From assembly GCA_958298945.1 (NCBI GenBank), contig CATQJD010000005.1:124001-188000 (forward strand): a stretch of 64,000 nt of DNA. The letters are read 5' to 3'. Made by a program: the position numbers and the translations under genes. The notes under the pieces are model-generated. The model did not search any database and was not told where the DNA came from. It worked only from the letters and a program-made list of their open reading frames with translations. This DNA comes from Atherix ibis (Eukaryota; Arthropoda; Insecta; Diptera; Athericidae). Numbering within the stretch: the stretch's first letter is position 1; every line of letters starts with the position of its first letter. Shown one piece after another: positions 35,822-47,741 of this stretch.

Positions 35822-38034
35822 AATATGAAGTAGCATGTTTAAGAGGAAAATGAAGTAGAATGTTTAAGAGGAATATGAAGTAGTAAGTTTAAGAGGAATG
35901 TGAAGTAGTATATTTAAGAGGAATATGAAGTAATATATTTAAGAGGAATATGAAGTTGTATATTTAAGAGGAATATGAAGTAGTATGTTTAAGAGGAATA
36001 TGAAGTAGTATGTGTAATAGGAATATAAAGTAGTATGTTTAAGAGGAATATGAAGTAGTATGCTTAAGAGGAATATGAAGTAGAGTATTTAAGAAGAATA
36101 TGAAGTAGTATGTTTAAGAGGAATATGAAGTAGTTTGTTTAAGAGGAATATGAAGTAGTATATTTAAGAGGAATATGAAGTAGTATATTTAAGAGGAATA
36201 TGAAGTAGTATGTTAAAGAGGAATATAAAGTAGTATGGTCAAGAGGAATATGAAGTAGTATGTTTAAGAGGAATATGAAGTAGTATGTTTAAGAGGAATA
36301 TGAAGTAGTATGTTTAAGAGGAATATGAAGTAGTATGTTTAAGAGGAATATGAAGTAGTTATTATAGAGGAATATGAAGTAGTAAGTTTAAGAAGAATAT
36401 GAAGTAGTATATGTAAGAGGAATATGAAGTAGTATGTTTAAGAGGAATATGAAGTAGTATGTTAAGAGGAATATGAAGTACTATGCTTAAGAGGAATACG
36501 AAGTAGTATATTTAAGAGGAATATGAAGTAGTATATTTAAGAGGAATATGAAGTAGTATGTTTAAGAGGAATATGAAGTAGTATGCTTAAGAGGAATATG
36601 AAGTAGTATATTTAAGAGGAATATGAAGTAGTATATATTTAAGAGGAATATGAAGTATTATGTTTAAAAGGAATATGAAGTAGTATGTTTAAGAGGAATA
36701 TGAAGTAGTATGCTTAAGAGGAATATGAAGTAGTATATTTAAGAGGAATATAAAGTAGTATATTTAAGAGGAATATGAAGTAGAATGTTTAAGAGGAATA
36801 TGAAGTAGTATGTTTAATAAGAATATGCAGAAGTATATTTAAGAGGAATATGAAGTAGTATATTTAAGAGGAATATGAAGTAGTATGTTTAAAAGGAATA
36901 TGAAGTGGTATGATTAAGAGGAATATGAAGCAGTATGTTTAAGAGGAATATGAAGTAGTATGTTTAAGAGGAATATGAAGTAGTATGTTTAAGAGGAATA
37001 TGAAGTAGTACATTTAAGATGAAAATGAAGTAGTATATTTAAGAGGAATATGAAGTAGTATGTTTAAAAGGAATATTTAATAGTATATTTAAGAGGAATA
37101 TGAAGTAGTATGTTTTAGAGGAATATGAACTATTATGTTTAAGAGTAATATGAAGTAGTATGTCTAAGAGGAATATGAAGTAGTATGCTTGAGAGGAATA
37201 TGAAGTAGTATATTTAAGAGGAATATGAAGTAGTATATTTGAGAGGAATATGAAGTAGTATATTTAAGAGGAATATGAAGTAGTATATTTAACAGGATTA
37301 TGAAGTAGTATATTAAAGACGAATATGAAGTAGTATTTTTAAGAGGAATATGAAGTAGTATGTTTAAGAGGAATATGAAGTAGTATGTTTAAGAGGAATA
37401 TGAAGCAGTATGTTTAAGAGGAATATAAAGTAGTATTATTAAGAGGAATATGAAGTAGTATGTTTAAGAGGAATATGAAGTAATATGTTTAAGAGAAATA
37501 TGAAGTAGTATGTTTAAGAGGAATATGAAATAGTAAGTTTAAGAGGAATATGAAGTAGTATATTTAAGAGGAATGTGAAGTATTATATTTAAGAGGAATA
37601 TGAAGTAGTATGTTTAAGAGGAATATGAAGTGGTATGTTTAAGAGGAATATGAAATAGTATGTTTAAGAGGAATATGAAGTAGTATGTTTAAGAGGAATA
37701 TGAAGTAGTATGTTCAAGAAGAATATGAAGTAGTACATTTAAGATGAAAATGAAGTAGTATATTTAAGAGGAATATGAAGTAGTATGTTTAAAAGGAATA
37801 TTTAATAGTATATTTAAGAGGAATATGAAGTAGTATGTTTTAGAGGAATATGAACTATTATGTTTAAGAGTAATATGAAGTAGTATGTTTAAGAGGAATA
37901 TGAAGTAGCATGTTTAAGAGGAAAATGAAGTAGAATGTTTAAGAGGAATATGAAGTAGTAAGTTTAAGAGGAATGTGAAGTAGTATATTTAAGAGGAATA
38001 TGAAGTAATATATTTAAGAGGAATATGAAGTAGT
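35660..38034 (+). repeat. HOR J, copy 1 (2,375 bp)
   Basis: Markers at a 2,375-bp offset: GTATGATTAAG (35706 and 38081), GTAGCATG then GAAAATG (35831 and 38206), AGTTATTATAGAGG (36356 and 38731). 2,375 is exactly 95 x 25. It contains an internal ~725-bp repeat recognised by GGAATATTTAATAG (37071 and 37796) and ends with a partial repeat of its own head: GTAGCATG with GAAAATG also occurs at 37906, 300 bp before copy 2's version. Confidence 0.88.
37000..37905 (+). repeat. Nested ~725-bp repeat in HOR J copy 1
   Basis: The series GTACATTTAAGATG, GAAAATG, AAAAGGAATATTTAATAG, TTTTAGAGG, GAACTATTATG and AGTAATATG occurs at about 37010-37150 and again at about 37735-37875, offset 725 bp. The equivalent series in copy 2 (about 39410 and 40125) have an offset of 715 bp. 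Confidence 0.85.
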
Positions 38035-40330
38035 ATATTTAAGAGGAATATGAAGTAGTATGTTTAAGAGGAATATGAAGTAGTATGATTAAGAGGAATA
38101 TGAAGTAGTATGTTTAAGAGGAATATGAAGTAGTATGTTTAAGCGGAATATGAAGTAGTATGTTTAAGAGGAATATGAAGTAGTATGTTTAAGAGGAATA
38201 TGAAGTAGCATGTTTAAGAGGAAAATGAAGCAGAATGTTTAAGAGGAATATGAAGTAGTAAGTTTAAGAGGAATGTGAAGTAGTATATTTAAGAGGAATA
38301 TGAAGTAATATATTTAAGAGGAATATGAAGTTGTATATTTAAGAGGAATATGAAGTAGTATGTTTAAGAGGAATATGAAGTAGTATGTGTAATAGGAATA
38401 TAAAGTAGTATGTTTAAGAGGAATATGAAGTAGTATGCTTAAGAGGAATATGAAGTAGAGTATTTAAGAAGAATATGAAGTAGTATGTTTAAGAGGAATA
38501 TGAAGTAGTTTGTTTAAGAGGAATATGAAGTAGTATATTTAAGAGGAATATGAAGTAGTATATTTAAGAGGAATATGAAGTAGTATGTTAAAGAGGAATA
38601 TAAAGTAGTATGGTCAAGAGGAATATGAAGTAGTATGTTTAAGAGGAATATGAAGTAGTATGTTTAAGAGGAATATGAAGTAGTATGTTTAAGAGGAATA
38701 TGAAGTAGTATGTTTAAGAGGAATATGAAGTAGTTATTATAGAGGAATATGAAGTAGTAAGTTTAAGAAGAATATGAAGTAGTATATGTAAGAGGAATAT
38801 GAAGTAGTATGTTTAAGAAGAATATGAAGAAGTATGTTAAGAGGAATATGAAGTACTATGCTTAAGAGGAATACGAAGTAGTATATTTAAGAGGAATATG
38901 AAGTAGTATATTTAAGAGGAATATGAAGTAGTATGTTTAAGAGGAATATGAAGTAGTATGCTTAAGAGGAATATGAAGTAGTATATTTAAGAGGAATATG
39001 AAGTAGTATATTTAAGAGGAATATGAAGTATTATGTTTAAGAGGAATATGAAGTAGTATGTTTAAAAGGAATATGAAGTAGTATGTTTAAGAGGAATATG
39101 AAGTAGTATGCTTAAGAGGAATATGAAGTAGTATATTTAAGAGGAATATAAAGTAGTATATTTAAGAGGAATATGAAGTAGAATGTTTAAGAGGAATATG
39201 AAGTAGTATGTTTAATAAGAATATGCAGTAGTATATTTAAGAGGAATATGAAGTAGTATATTTAAGAGGAATATGAAGTAGTATGTTTAAAAGGAATATG
39301 AAGTGGTATGATTAAGATGAATATGAAGTAGTATGTTTAAGAGGAATATGAAGTAGTATGTTTAAGAGGAATATGAAGTAGTATGTTTATGAGGAATATG
39401 AAGTAGTACATTTAAGATGAAAATGAAGTAGTATATTTAAGAGGAATATGAAGTAGTATGTTTAAAAGGAATATTTAATAGTATATTTAAGAGGAATATG
39501 AAGTAGTATGTTTTAGAGGAATATGAACTATTATGTTTAAGAGTAATATGAAGTAGTATGTCTAAGAGGAATATGAAGTAGTATGCTTGAGAGGAATATG
39601 AAGTAGTATATTTAAGAGGAATATGAAGTAGTATATTTGAGAGGAATATGAAGTAGTATATTTAAGAGGAATATGAAGTAGTATATTTAACAGGATTATG
39701 AAGTAGTATATTAAAGACGAATATGAAGTAGTATTTTTAAGAGGAATATGAAGTAGTATGTTTAAGAGGAATATGAAGTAGTATGTTTAAGAGGAATATG
39801 AAGCAGTATGTTTAAGAGGAATATAAAGTAGTATATTTAAGAGGAATATATAAAGTAGTATATTTAAGAGGAATGTTTAAGAGAAATATGAAGTAGTATG
39901 TTTAAGAGGAATATGAAATAGTAAGTTTAAGAGGAATATGAAGTAGTATATTTAAGAGGAATGTGAAGTATTATATTTAAGAGGAATATGAAGTAGTATG
40001 TTTAAGAGGAATATGAAGTGGTATGTTTAAGAGGAATATGAAATAGTATGTTTAAGAGGAATATGAAGTAGTATGTTTAAGAGGAATATGAAGTAGTATG
40101 TTCAAGAGGAATATGAAGTAGTACATTTAAGATGAAAATGAAGTAGTATATTTAAGAGGAATATGAAGTAGTATGTTTAAAAGGAATATTTAATAGTATA
40201 TTTAAGAGGAATATGAAGTAGTATGTTTTAGAGGAATATGAACTATTATGTTTAAGAGTAATATGAAGTAGTATGTCTAAGAGGAATATGAAGTAGTATG
40301 CTTGAGAGGAATATGAAGTAGTATATTTAA
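38035..40330 (+). repeat. HOR J, copy 2
   Basis: Tracks copy 1 at 2,375 bp through AGTTATTATAGAGG (38731), then at 2,398 bp (GGAATATTTAATAG at 39469). The change is explained by one extra monomer here and a two-base insertion (GTATATATTTAAG, about 36632) in copy 1. A private rearranged stretch at 39841-39881 includes GAATATATAAAG and a 13-bp remnant monomer. Confidence 0.87.
39869..39881 (+). repeat. 13-bp remnant monomer
   Basis: The unit AGGAATGTTTAAG keeps the first five and last eight bases of the monomer and lacks the middle, about 12 bp. It sits between an ordinary TATATTTAAG unit and an AGAAATATG unit. The same 13-bp remnant occurs at 47741-47753. Confidence 0.85.
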
Positions 40331-41980
40331 GAGGAATATGAAGTAGTTTGTTTAAGAGGACTATGAAGTAGTAAGTTTAAGAGGAATGTGAAGTAGTATA
40401 TTTAAGAGCAATATGAAGTAGTATATTCAAGAGGAATATGAAGTAGTATGTTTAAGAGGAATATGAAATAGTATGTTTAAGAGGAATATGAAGTAGTATG
40501 TTTAAGAGGAATATGAAGCAGTATGTTTAAGAGGAATATAAAGTAGTATATTTAAGAGGAATATGAAGTAGTATGTTTAAGAGGAATATGAAGTAGTATG
40601 TTTAAGAGAAATATGAAGTAGTATGTTTAAGAGGAATATGAAATAGTAAGTTTAAGAGGAATATGAAGTAGTATATTTAAGAGGAATGTGAAGTATTATA
40701 TTTAAGAGGAATATGAAGTAGTATGTTTAAGAGGAATATGAAGTAGTATGTTTAAGAGGAATATGAAATAGTATGTTTAAGAGGAATATGAAGTAGTATG
40801 TTTAAGAGGAATATGAAGTAGTATGTTCAAGAGGAGAATGAAGTTGTATGTTTAAGAGGAATATGTATTAGTATGTTTAAGAGGAATATGAACTAGTATG
40901 TTTAAGAGGAATATGAAGAAGTATGTTTAAGAGGAATATGAAGTAGTATGGTTAAGACGAATATGAAGTAGTATGCTTAAGAGGAATATGAAGTAGTATA
41001 TGTAAGAGAAATATGGAGTAGTATATTTAAGAGAAATATGAAGTAGTATGTTTAAGAGGAATATGAAGTAGTATGTTTAAGAGGAATATACAGTAGTATA
41101 TTAAAGAGGAATATGAAGTAGTATGTTTAAGAGGAATATGAAGTAGTATATTTAAGTAGAATATGAAGTAGTATGTTTAAGAGGAATGTGAAGTAGTATG
41201 TTTGAGGAGAATATGAAGTAGTATGTTTAAGAGGAATATGAAGTAGTATGTTTAAGAGGAGTATGAAGTTGTATATTTAAGAGAAATATGAAGTAGTAAA
41301 TTTAAGAGGAATATGAAGTAGTATGTTTAAGAGGAAAATGAAGTAGTATATTTAAGAGGAATATGAAGTAGTATGCTTTAGAAGAATATGAAGTAGTATG
41401 TTTAAGAGGAATATAAAGTAGTATGTATAAGAGGAATATGAAGTAGTATGTTTAAGAAGAATACGAAGTAGTATGTTTAAGAGGAATATGAAGTAGCATG
41501 TTTAAGAGGAATATGAAGTAGTATGTTTAAGCGGAATATTAAGTAGTATGTTTTAGAGGAATATGAAGTAGTATACTAAAGAGGAATATGAAGTAGTATA
41601 TTTAAGAGGAATATGAAGCAGTATATTTAGAGGAATATGAAGTAGTATGTTTAAGAGGAATATGAAGTAGTATGTTTAAGAGGAATATGCAGTAGTATAT
41701 TTAAGAGGAATATGAAGTAGTATATTTAAGAGGAATATGAAGTAGTATGTTTAAGAGGAATATGAAGTAGTATGTTTAAGAGGAATATGAAGTAGCATGT
41801 TTCAGAGGAATATGAAGTCGTATATTTAAAGGGAATATGAAGTAGTATGTTTAAGAGGAATATGAAGTAGTATGTTTAAGAGGAATATGAAATAGTATGT
41901 TTAAGAGGAATATGAAATAGTATGTTAAAGAGGAATATGAAGTAGTATGTTTAAGAGGAATATGAAGTAGTATGTTTAAG
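40331..41980 (+). repeat. Satellite segment between J and L
   Basis: About 66 monomers. It holds the GTAAG/GAATGTG/TTCAAG signature (about 40366-40435), GGTTAAGACG (40960) with ATATGTAAGAG (about 41007), GGAATGTG with TTTGAGGAG, TATGCTTTAGAAG (about 41369), and GTCGTATATTTAAAGGG (about 41817). The latter is found again only near 63289 in this window. No gene or foreign sequence seen. Confidence 0.78.
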
Positions 41981-43258
41981 AGGAATATGCAAAAGTGTAT
42001 TTAAGAGGAATATGAAGTAGTATATTATAGAGGAATATGAAGTAGTATGTTTAAGAGGAACATGAAGTAGTATGTTTAAGAGGTATATGAAGTAGTATGT
42101 TTAAGAGGAATATGAAGTAGTAGGTTTAAGAGGAATATGAAGTAGTACGTTTAAGAGGAATATAAAGTAGTATGTTTAAGAGGAATATGAAGTAGTATGT
42201 TTAAGAGGAATATGAAGTAGTTTGTTTAAGAGGAATATGAAGTAGTATGTTTAAGAGGAATGTGAAGTAGTATATTTAAGAGCAATATGAAGTAGTATAT
42301 TCAAGAGGAATATGAAATAGTATGTTTAAGAAGAATATGAAGTTGTATGTTTAAGAGGAATATGAAATAGTATGTTTAAGAGGAATATGAAGTAGTATGT
42401 TTAAGAGGAATATGAAGCAGTATGTTTAAGAAGAATATGAAGTAGTATATTTAAGAGGAATATGAAGTAGTATGTTTAAGAGGAATATGAAGTAGTATGT
42501 TTAAGAGAAATATGAATTAGTATGTTTAAGAGGAATATGAAGTAGTAAGTTTAAGAGGAATGTGAAGTAGTATATTTAAGAGGAAAATGAAGTAGTATAT
42601 TCAAGAGAAATATGAAGTAGTATGTTTAAGAGGAATATGAAGTGGTATGTTTAAGAGGAATATGAAGTAGTATATTTAAGAGGAATATGAAGTAGTTTAT
42701 TTAAGAGGAATATGAAGTAGTATATTTAAGAGGAATATGAAGTAGTATGTTTAAGAGGAATATGAAGTAGTATGTTTAAGAGGAATATGAAATAGTATGT
42801 TTAAGAGGAATATGAAGTAGTATGTTTAAGACGAATATGAAGTAGTATGTTCAAGAGGAATATGAAGTAGTATGTTAAAGAGGAGAATGAAGTAGTGTTT
42901 TTAAGAGGAATATGAATTAGTATGTTTAAGAGGAATATGAAGTAGTATGTTTAAAAGGAATATGAAGTAGTATGGTTAAGACGAATATGAAGTAGTATGC
43001 TTAAGAGGAATATGAAGTAGTATATGTAAGAGAAATATGAAGTAGTATATTTAAGAGAAATATGAAGTATTATGTTTAAGAGGAATATGAGGTAGTTTGT
43101 TTAAGAGGAATATACAGTAGTAGTATATTTAAGAGAAATATGAAGTGTTATGTTTAAGAGGAATATGAGGTAGTTTGTTTAAGAGGAATATACAGTAGTA
43201 TATTTAAGAGGAATATGAAGTAGTATACTTAAGAGGAATATGAAGTAGTATGTTTAAG
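41981..43258 (+). repeat. HOR L, copy 1 (1,278 bp)
   Basis: Markers at a 1,278-bp offset: ATGCAAAAGTGTATTTAAG (41981 and 43259), TATTATAGAGG (about 42022 and 43300), GGTATATGAAG, the GAATGTG/AGCAATATG/TTCAAG signature (about 42260-42310) and GAAGAATATGAAGTTG (about 42328 and 43606). A GGTTAAGACG marker is at 42973, and a short GTAGTAGTATATT insertion unit lies at about 43112. Confidence 0.86.
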
Positions 43259-44530
43259 AGGAATATGCAAAAGTGTATTTAAGAGGAATATGAAGTAGTA
43301 TATTATAGAGGAATATGAAGTAGTATGTTTAAGAGGAACATGAAGTAGTATGTTTAAGAGGTATATGAAGTAGTATGTTTAAGAGGAATATGAAGTAGTA
43401 TATTTAAGAGGAATATGAAGTAGTATGTTTAAGAGGAATATGAAGTAGTATGTTTAAGAGGAATATGAAGTAGTATGTTTAAGAGGAATATGAAGAAGTT
43501 TCTTTAAGAGGAATATGAAGTAGTATGTTTAAGAGGAATGTGAAGTAGTATATTTAAGAGCAATATGAAGTAGTATATTCAAGAGGAATATGAAATAGTA
43601 TGTTTAAGAAGAATATGAAGTTGTATGTTTAAGAGGAATATGAAATAGTATGTTTAAGAGGAATATGAAGTAGTATGTTTAAGAGGAATATGAAGCAGTA
43701 TGTTTAAGAAGAATATGAAGTAGTATATTTAAGAGGAATATGAAGTAGTATGTTTAAGAGGAATATGAAGTAGTATGTTTAAGAGAAATATGAAGTAGTA
43801 TGTTTAAGAGGAATATGAAGTAGAAAGTTTAAGAGGAATGTGAAGTAGTATATTTAAGAGGAATATGAAGTAGTATATTCAAGAGAAATATGAAGTCGTA
43901 TGTTTAAGAGGAATATGAAGCAGTATGTTTAAGAAGAATATGAAGTAGTATATTTAAGAGGAATATGAAGTAGTATATTTAAGAGGAATATGAAGTAGTA
44001 TATTTAAGAGGAATATGATGTAGTATGTTTAAGAGGAATATGAAGTAGTATGTTTAAGAGGAATATGAAATAGTATCTTTAAGAGGAATATGAAGTAGTA
44101 TGTTTAAGAGGAATATGAAGTAGTATGATCAAGAGGAATATGAAGTAGTATGTTAAAGAGGAGAATGAAGTAGTGTGTTTAAGAGGAATATGAAGTAGTA
44201 TGTTTAAGAGGAATATGAAGTAGTATGTTTAAGAGGAATATGAATTAGTATGTTTAAGAGGAATATGAAGTAGTATGTTTAAAAGGAATATGAAGTAGTA
44301 CGGTTAAGACGAATATGAAGTAGTATGCTTAAGAGGAATATGAAGTAGTATATGTAAGAGATATATGAAGTAGAATATTTAAGAGAAATATGAAGTAGTA
44401 TGTTTAAGAGGAATATGAGGTAGTATGTTTAAGAGGAATATACAGTAGTATATTTAAGAAGAATATGAAGTAGTATATTTAAGAGGAATATGAAGTAGTA
44501 TGTTTAAGAGGAACATGAAGTAGTATGTTT
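43259..44530 (+). repeat. HOR L, copy 2
   Basis: Second tandem copy. It includes GGTTAAGACG (44292) and the ATATGTAAGAG series, and its right end blends into an H-type unit. Differences from copy 1 include GAAGAAGTTTCTTTAAG (about 43492) where copy 1 has GTAGTTTGTTTAAG. Confidence 0.84.
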
Positions 44531-46529
44531 AAGAGAAATATGAAGTTGTATGGTTAAGAGGAATATAAAGTAGTATGCTTAAGAGGAATATGAAGTAGTA
44601 TGTTAAAGAGGAATATGAAGTAGTATGTTTAAGAGGAATCTGAAGTTGTATGTTTAAGAGGAATATGAAGTAGTATGTTTAAGAGGAATATGAAGTAGTA
44701 AGTTTAAGAGGAATGTGAAGTAGTATATTGAAGAGGAATATGAAGTAGTATATTCAAGAGGAATATGAAGTAGTATGTTTAAGAGGAACATGAAATAGTA
44801 TGTTTAAGAGGAATATGAAGTAGTATGTTTAAGAGGAATATGAAGTAGTATGTTTAAGAATAATATGAAGTAGTATGTTTAAGAGGAATATGAAGGAGTA
44901 TGTTTAAGAGTAATATGAAGTAGTATGTTTAAGTGGAATATTAAGTAGTATGTTTATGAGGAATATGAAGTATTATGTTTAAGAGGAAGATGAAGTAGTA
45001 TGTTTAAGAGGAATATGAAGAGAAGTATGTTTGAGAGGAATATGAAGTAATATGTTTAAGAGGAATATGAAGTAGTATGTTTGAAAAGGAATATGAAGTA
45101 GTATGTTTAAGAGGAATATGAAGTAGTATGTTTAAGAGGAATATGAAGTAGTGTATTTAAGAGGAATATGAAGTAATATATTTAAGAGCAATATGAAGTA
45201 GTATATTTAAGAAGAATATAAAGTAGTATGTTTAAGAGGAATATGAAGTAGTATGTTTAAGAGGAATATGGAATAGTATGTTTAAGAGGAATATGAAGTA
45301 GTGTGTTTAAGAGGAATATGAAGTAGTCTATTTAAGAAGAATATGAAGTAGTATGTTTAAGAGGAATGTGAAGTAGTATGTTTAAGGGGAATATGAAGTA
45401 GTATGTTTAAGAGGAATATGAAGTAGTATGTTTAAGAGGAGTATGAAGTTGTATATTTAAGAGAAATATGAAGTAGTATATTTAAGAGGAATATGAAGTA
45501 GTATGTTTAAGAGGAATATGAAGTAGTATATTTAAGAGGAATATTAAGGTGTTATGCTTTAGAAGAATATGAAGTAGTATGTTTAAGAGGAATATAAAGT
45601 ACAATAGTATGTATAAGAGGAATATGAAGTAGTATGTTTAAGAGGAATATGAAGTAGTATGTTTAAGAGGAATGAGAAGTATCATGTTTAAGAGGAATAT
45701 GAAGTAATATGTTTAAGAGGAATATTAAGTTGTATGTTTGAAAGGAATATGAAGTAGTATACTTAAGAGGAATATGAAGTAGTATATTTAAGAGAAAGAT
45801 AAAGTAGTATATTTAGAGGAATATGAAGTAGTATGTTTAAGAGGAATATGAAGTAGTATGTTTAAGAGGAATATGCAGTAGTATATTTAAGAGGAATATG
45901 AAGTAATATATTTAAGAGGAATATGAAGTAGTATGTTTAAGAGGAATATGAAGTAGAATGTTTAATAGGAATATGAAGTAGCATGTTTAAGAGGAATATG
46001 AAGTCGTATATTTAAGAGGAATATGAAGTAGTATGTTTAAGAGGAATATGAAGTAGCATGTTTAAGAGGAATTTGCAGTAATATATTTAAGAGGACTATG
46101 AAGTAGTATATTTAAGAGGAATATGAAGTAGTATGTTTAAGAGGAATATGAAGTAGTATGTTTAAGAGGAATATGAAGAAGTATGTTTAAGAGGAATATG
46201 AAGTAGTATGTTTAAGAGGAATATGAAGTAGTATGCTTAAGAGGAATATGAAGTAGTATGTTAAAGAGGAATATGAAGTAGTATGTTTAAGAGGAATATG
46301 AAGTAGTATGTTTAAGAGGAATATGAAGTAGAATGTTTAAGAGAAATATAAAGTAGTAAGTTTAAGAGGAATGTGAAGTAGTATATTTAAGAGCAATATG
46401 AAGTAGTATATTCAAGAGGAATATGAAGTAGTATGTTTAAGAGGAATATGAAATAATATGTTTAAGAGGAATATGAAGTAGAATGTTTAAGAGGAATATG
46501 AAGTAGTATGTTTAAGAGTAATATGAAGT
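44531..46529 (+). repeat. H/G-type unit, distant copy
   Basis: Marker order as in the 32.6-34.2 kb region: GGTTAAG, GTAAG/GAATGTG/TTCAAG, GAAGGAG, GGAATATTAAG, TTTATGAGG, a 27-bp GAAGAGAAG unit (45017), GAAAAGG, GTGTATTTAAG, GGAATAG, AATATTAAGGTG (45540), TACAATAG 30-mer (about 45600), GAATGAGAAG. Offsets to the earlier copy are 11,681 to 11,756 bp, so these are not adjacent tandem copies. The last part (45950-46529) is consensus-like with GTCGTATATTTAAG and AGTAATATG units. Confidence 0.82.
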
Positions 46530-47741
46530 AGTATGTTTAAGAGGAATATGAAGCAGTATGTTTAAGAGAAATATGAAGTAGTATGTTTAAGAGGAATATG
46601 AAGTAGTATGTTTAAGAGGAATATGAAGTAGTATGTTTAAGAGAAATATGAGTAGTATGTTTAAGAGGAATATGAAGTAGTAAGTTTAAGAGGAATGTGA
46701 AGTAGTATATTTAAGAGGAATACGAAGTAGTATATTCAAGAGAAATATAAAGTAGTATGTTTAAGAGGAATATGAAGTAGTATGTTTAAGAGGAATATGA
46801 AGTAGTATGTTTAAGAGGAATATGAAGTAGTATATTTAAGAGGAATATGAAGTAGTTTATTTAAGAGGAATATGAAGTAGTATATTTAAGAGGAATATGA
46901 AGTAGTATATTTAAGAAGAATATGAAGTAGTATGTTTAAGAGGAATATGAAATAGTATGTTTAAGAGGAATATGAAGTAGTATGTTTAAGAGGAATATGA
47001 AGTAGTATGTTTAAGAGAAATATGAAGTAGTATGTTTAAGAGGAATATGAAGTAGTATGTTTAAGATGAATACGAAATAGTATGTTTAAGAGGAATATGA
47101 AGTAGTATGTTAAAGAGGAATATGAAGTAGTATGTTTAAGAGGAATATGAAGTAGTATGTTTAAGAGGAATATGAAGTAGTATGTTTAAGAGGAATATGG
47201 AGTAGTATGTTTAAGAGGAATATGAAGTAGTATGTTTAAGAGGAATAGGAAATAGTATGTTTAAGAGGAATATGAAGAAGTATCTTTAAGAGGAATATGA
47301 AGAAGTATGTTTAAGAGGAATATGCAAAAGTATATTTAAGAGGAATATGAAGTAGTATATTTAAGAAGAATATGAAGTAGTATGTTTAAGAGGAACATGA
47401 AGTAGTATGTTTAAGAGGAATATGAAGTAGTATGTTTAAGAGGAATATGAAGTAGTATGTTTAAGAGGAATATGAAGTAGTATGTTTAAGAGGAATATGA
47501 AGTAGTATGTATAAGAGGAATATAAAGTAGTATGTTTAAGAGGAATATAAAGTAGTATGTTTAAGTGGAATATGAAGCAGTATGTATAAGAGGAACATAA
47601 AGTAGTATATTTCAGAGGAATATGAAGTAGTATGTTTAAGAGGAATATGAAGTAGTATGTTTAAGAGAAATATGAAGTAGTATGTTTAAGAGGAATATGA
47701 AGTAGTAAGTTTATGAGGAATATGAAGTAGTATATTTAAGA
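46530..47741 (+). repeat. HOR M, copy 1 (1,212 bp)
   Basis: Markers at a 1,212-bp offset: AGAAATATGAGTAG, a 24-bp unit (46642 and 47854), GTAAG/GAATGTG/TTCAAG signature (about 46680 and 47892), GAAGAAGTATCTTTAAG (47271 region and 48483 region), and ATGCAAAAG. It ends at the 13-bp remnant monomer 47741-47753. Confidence 0.86.
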
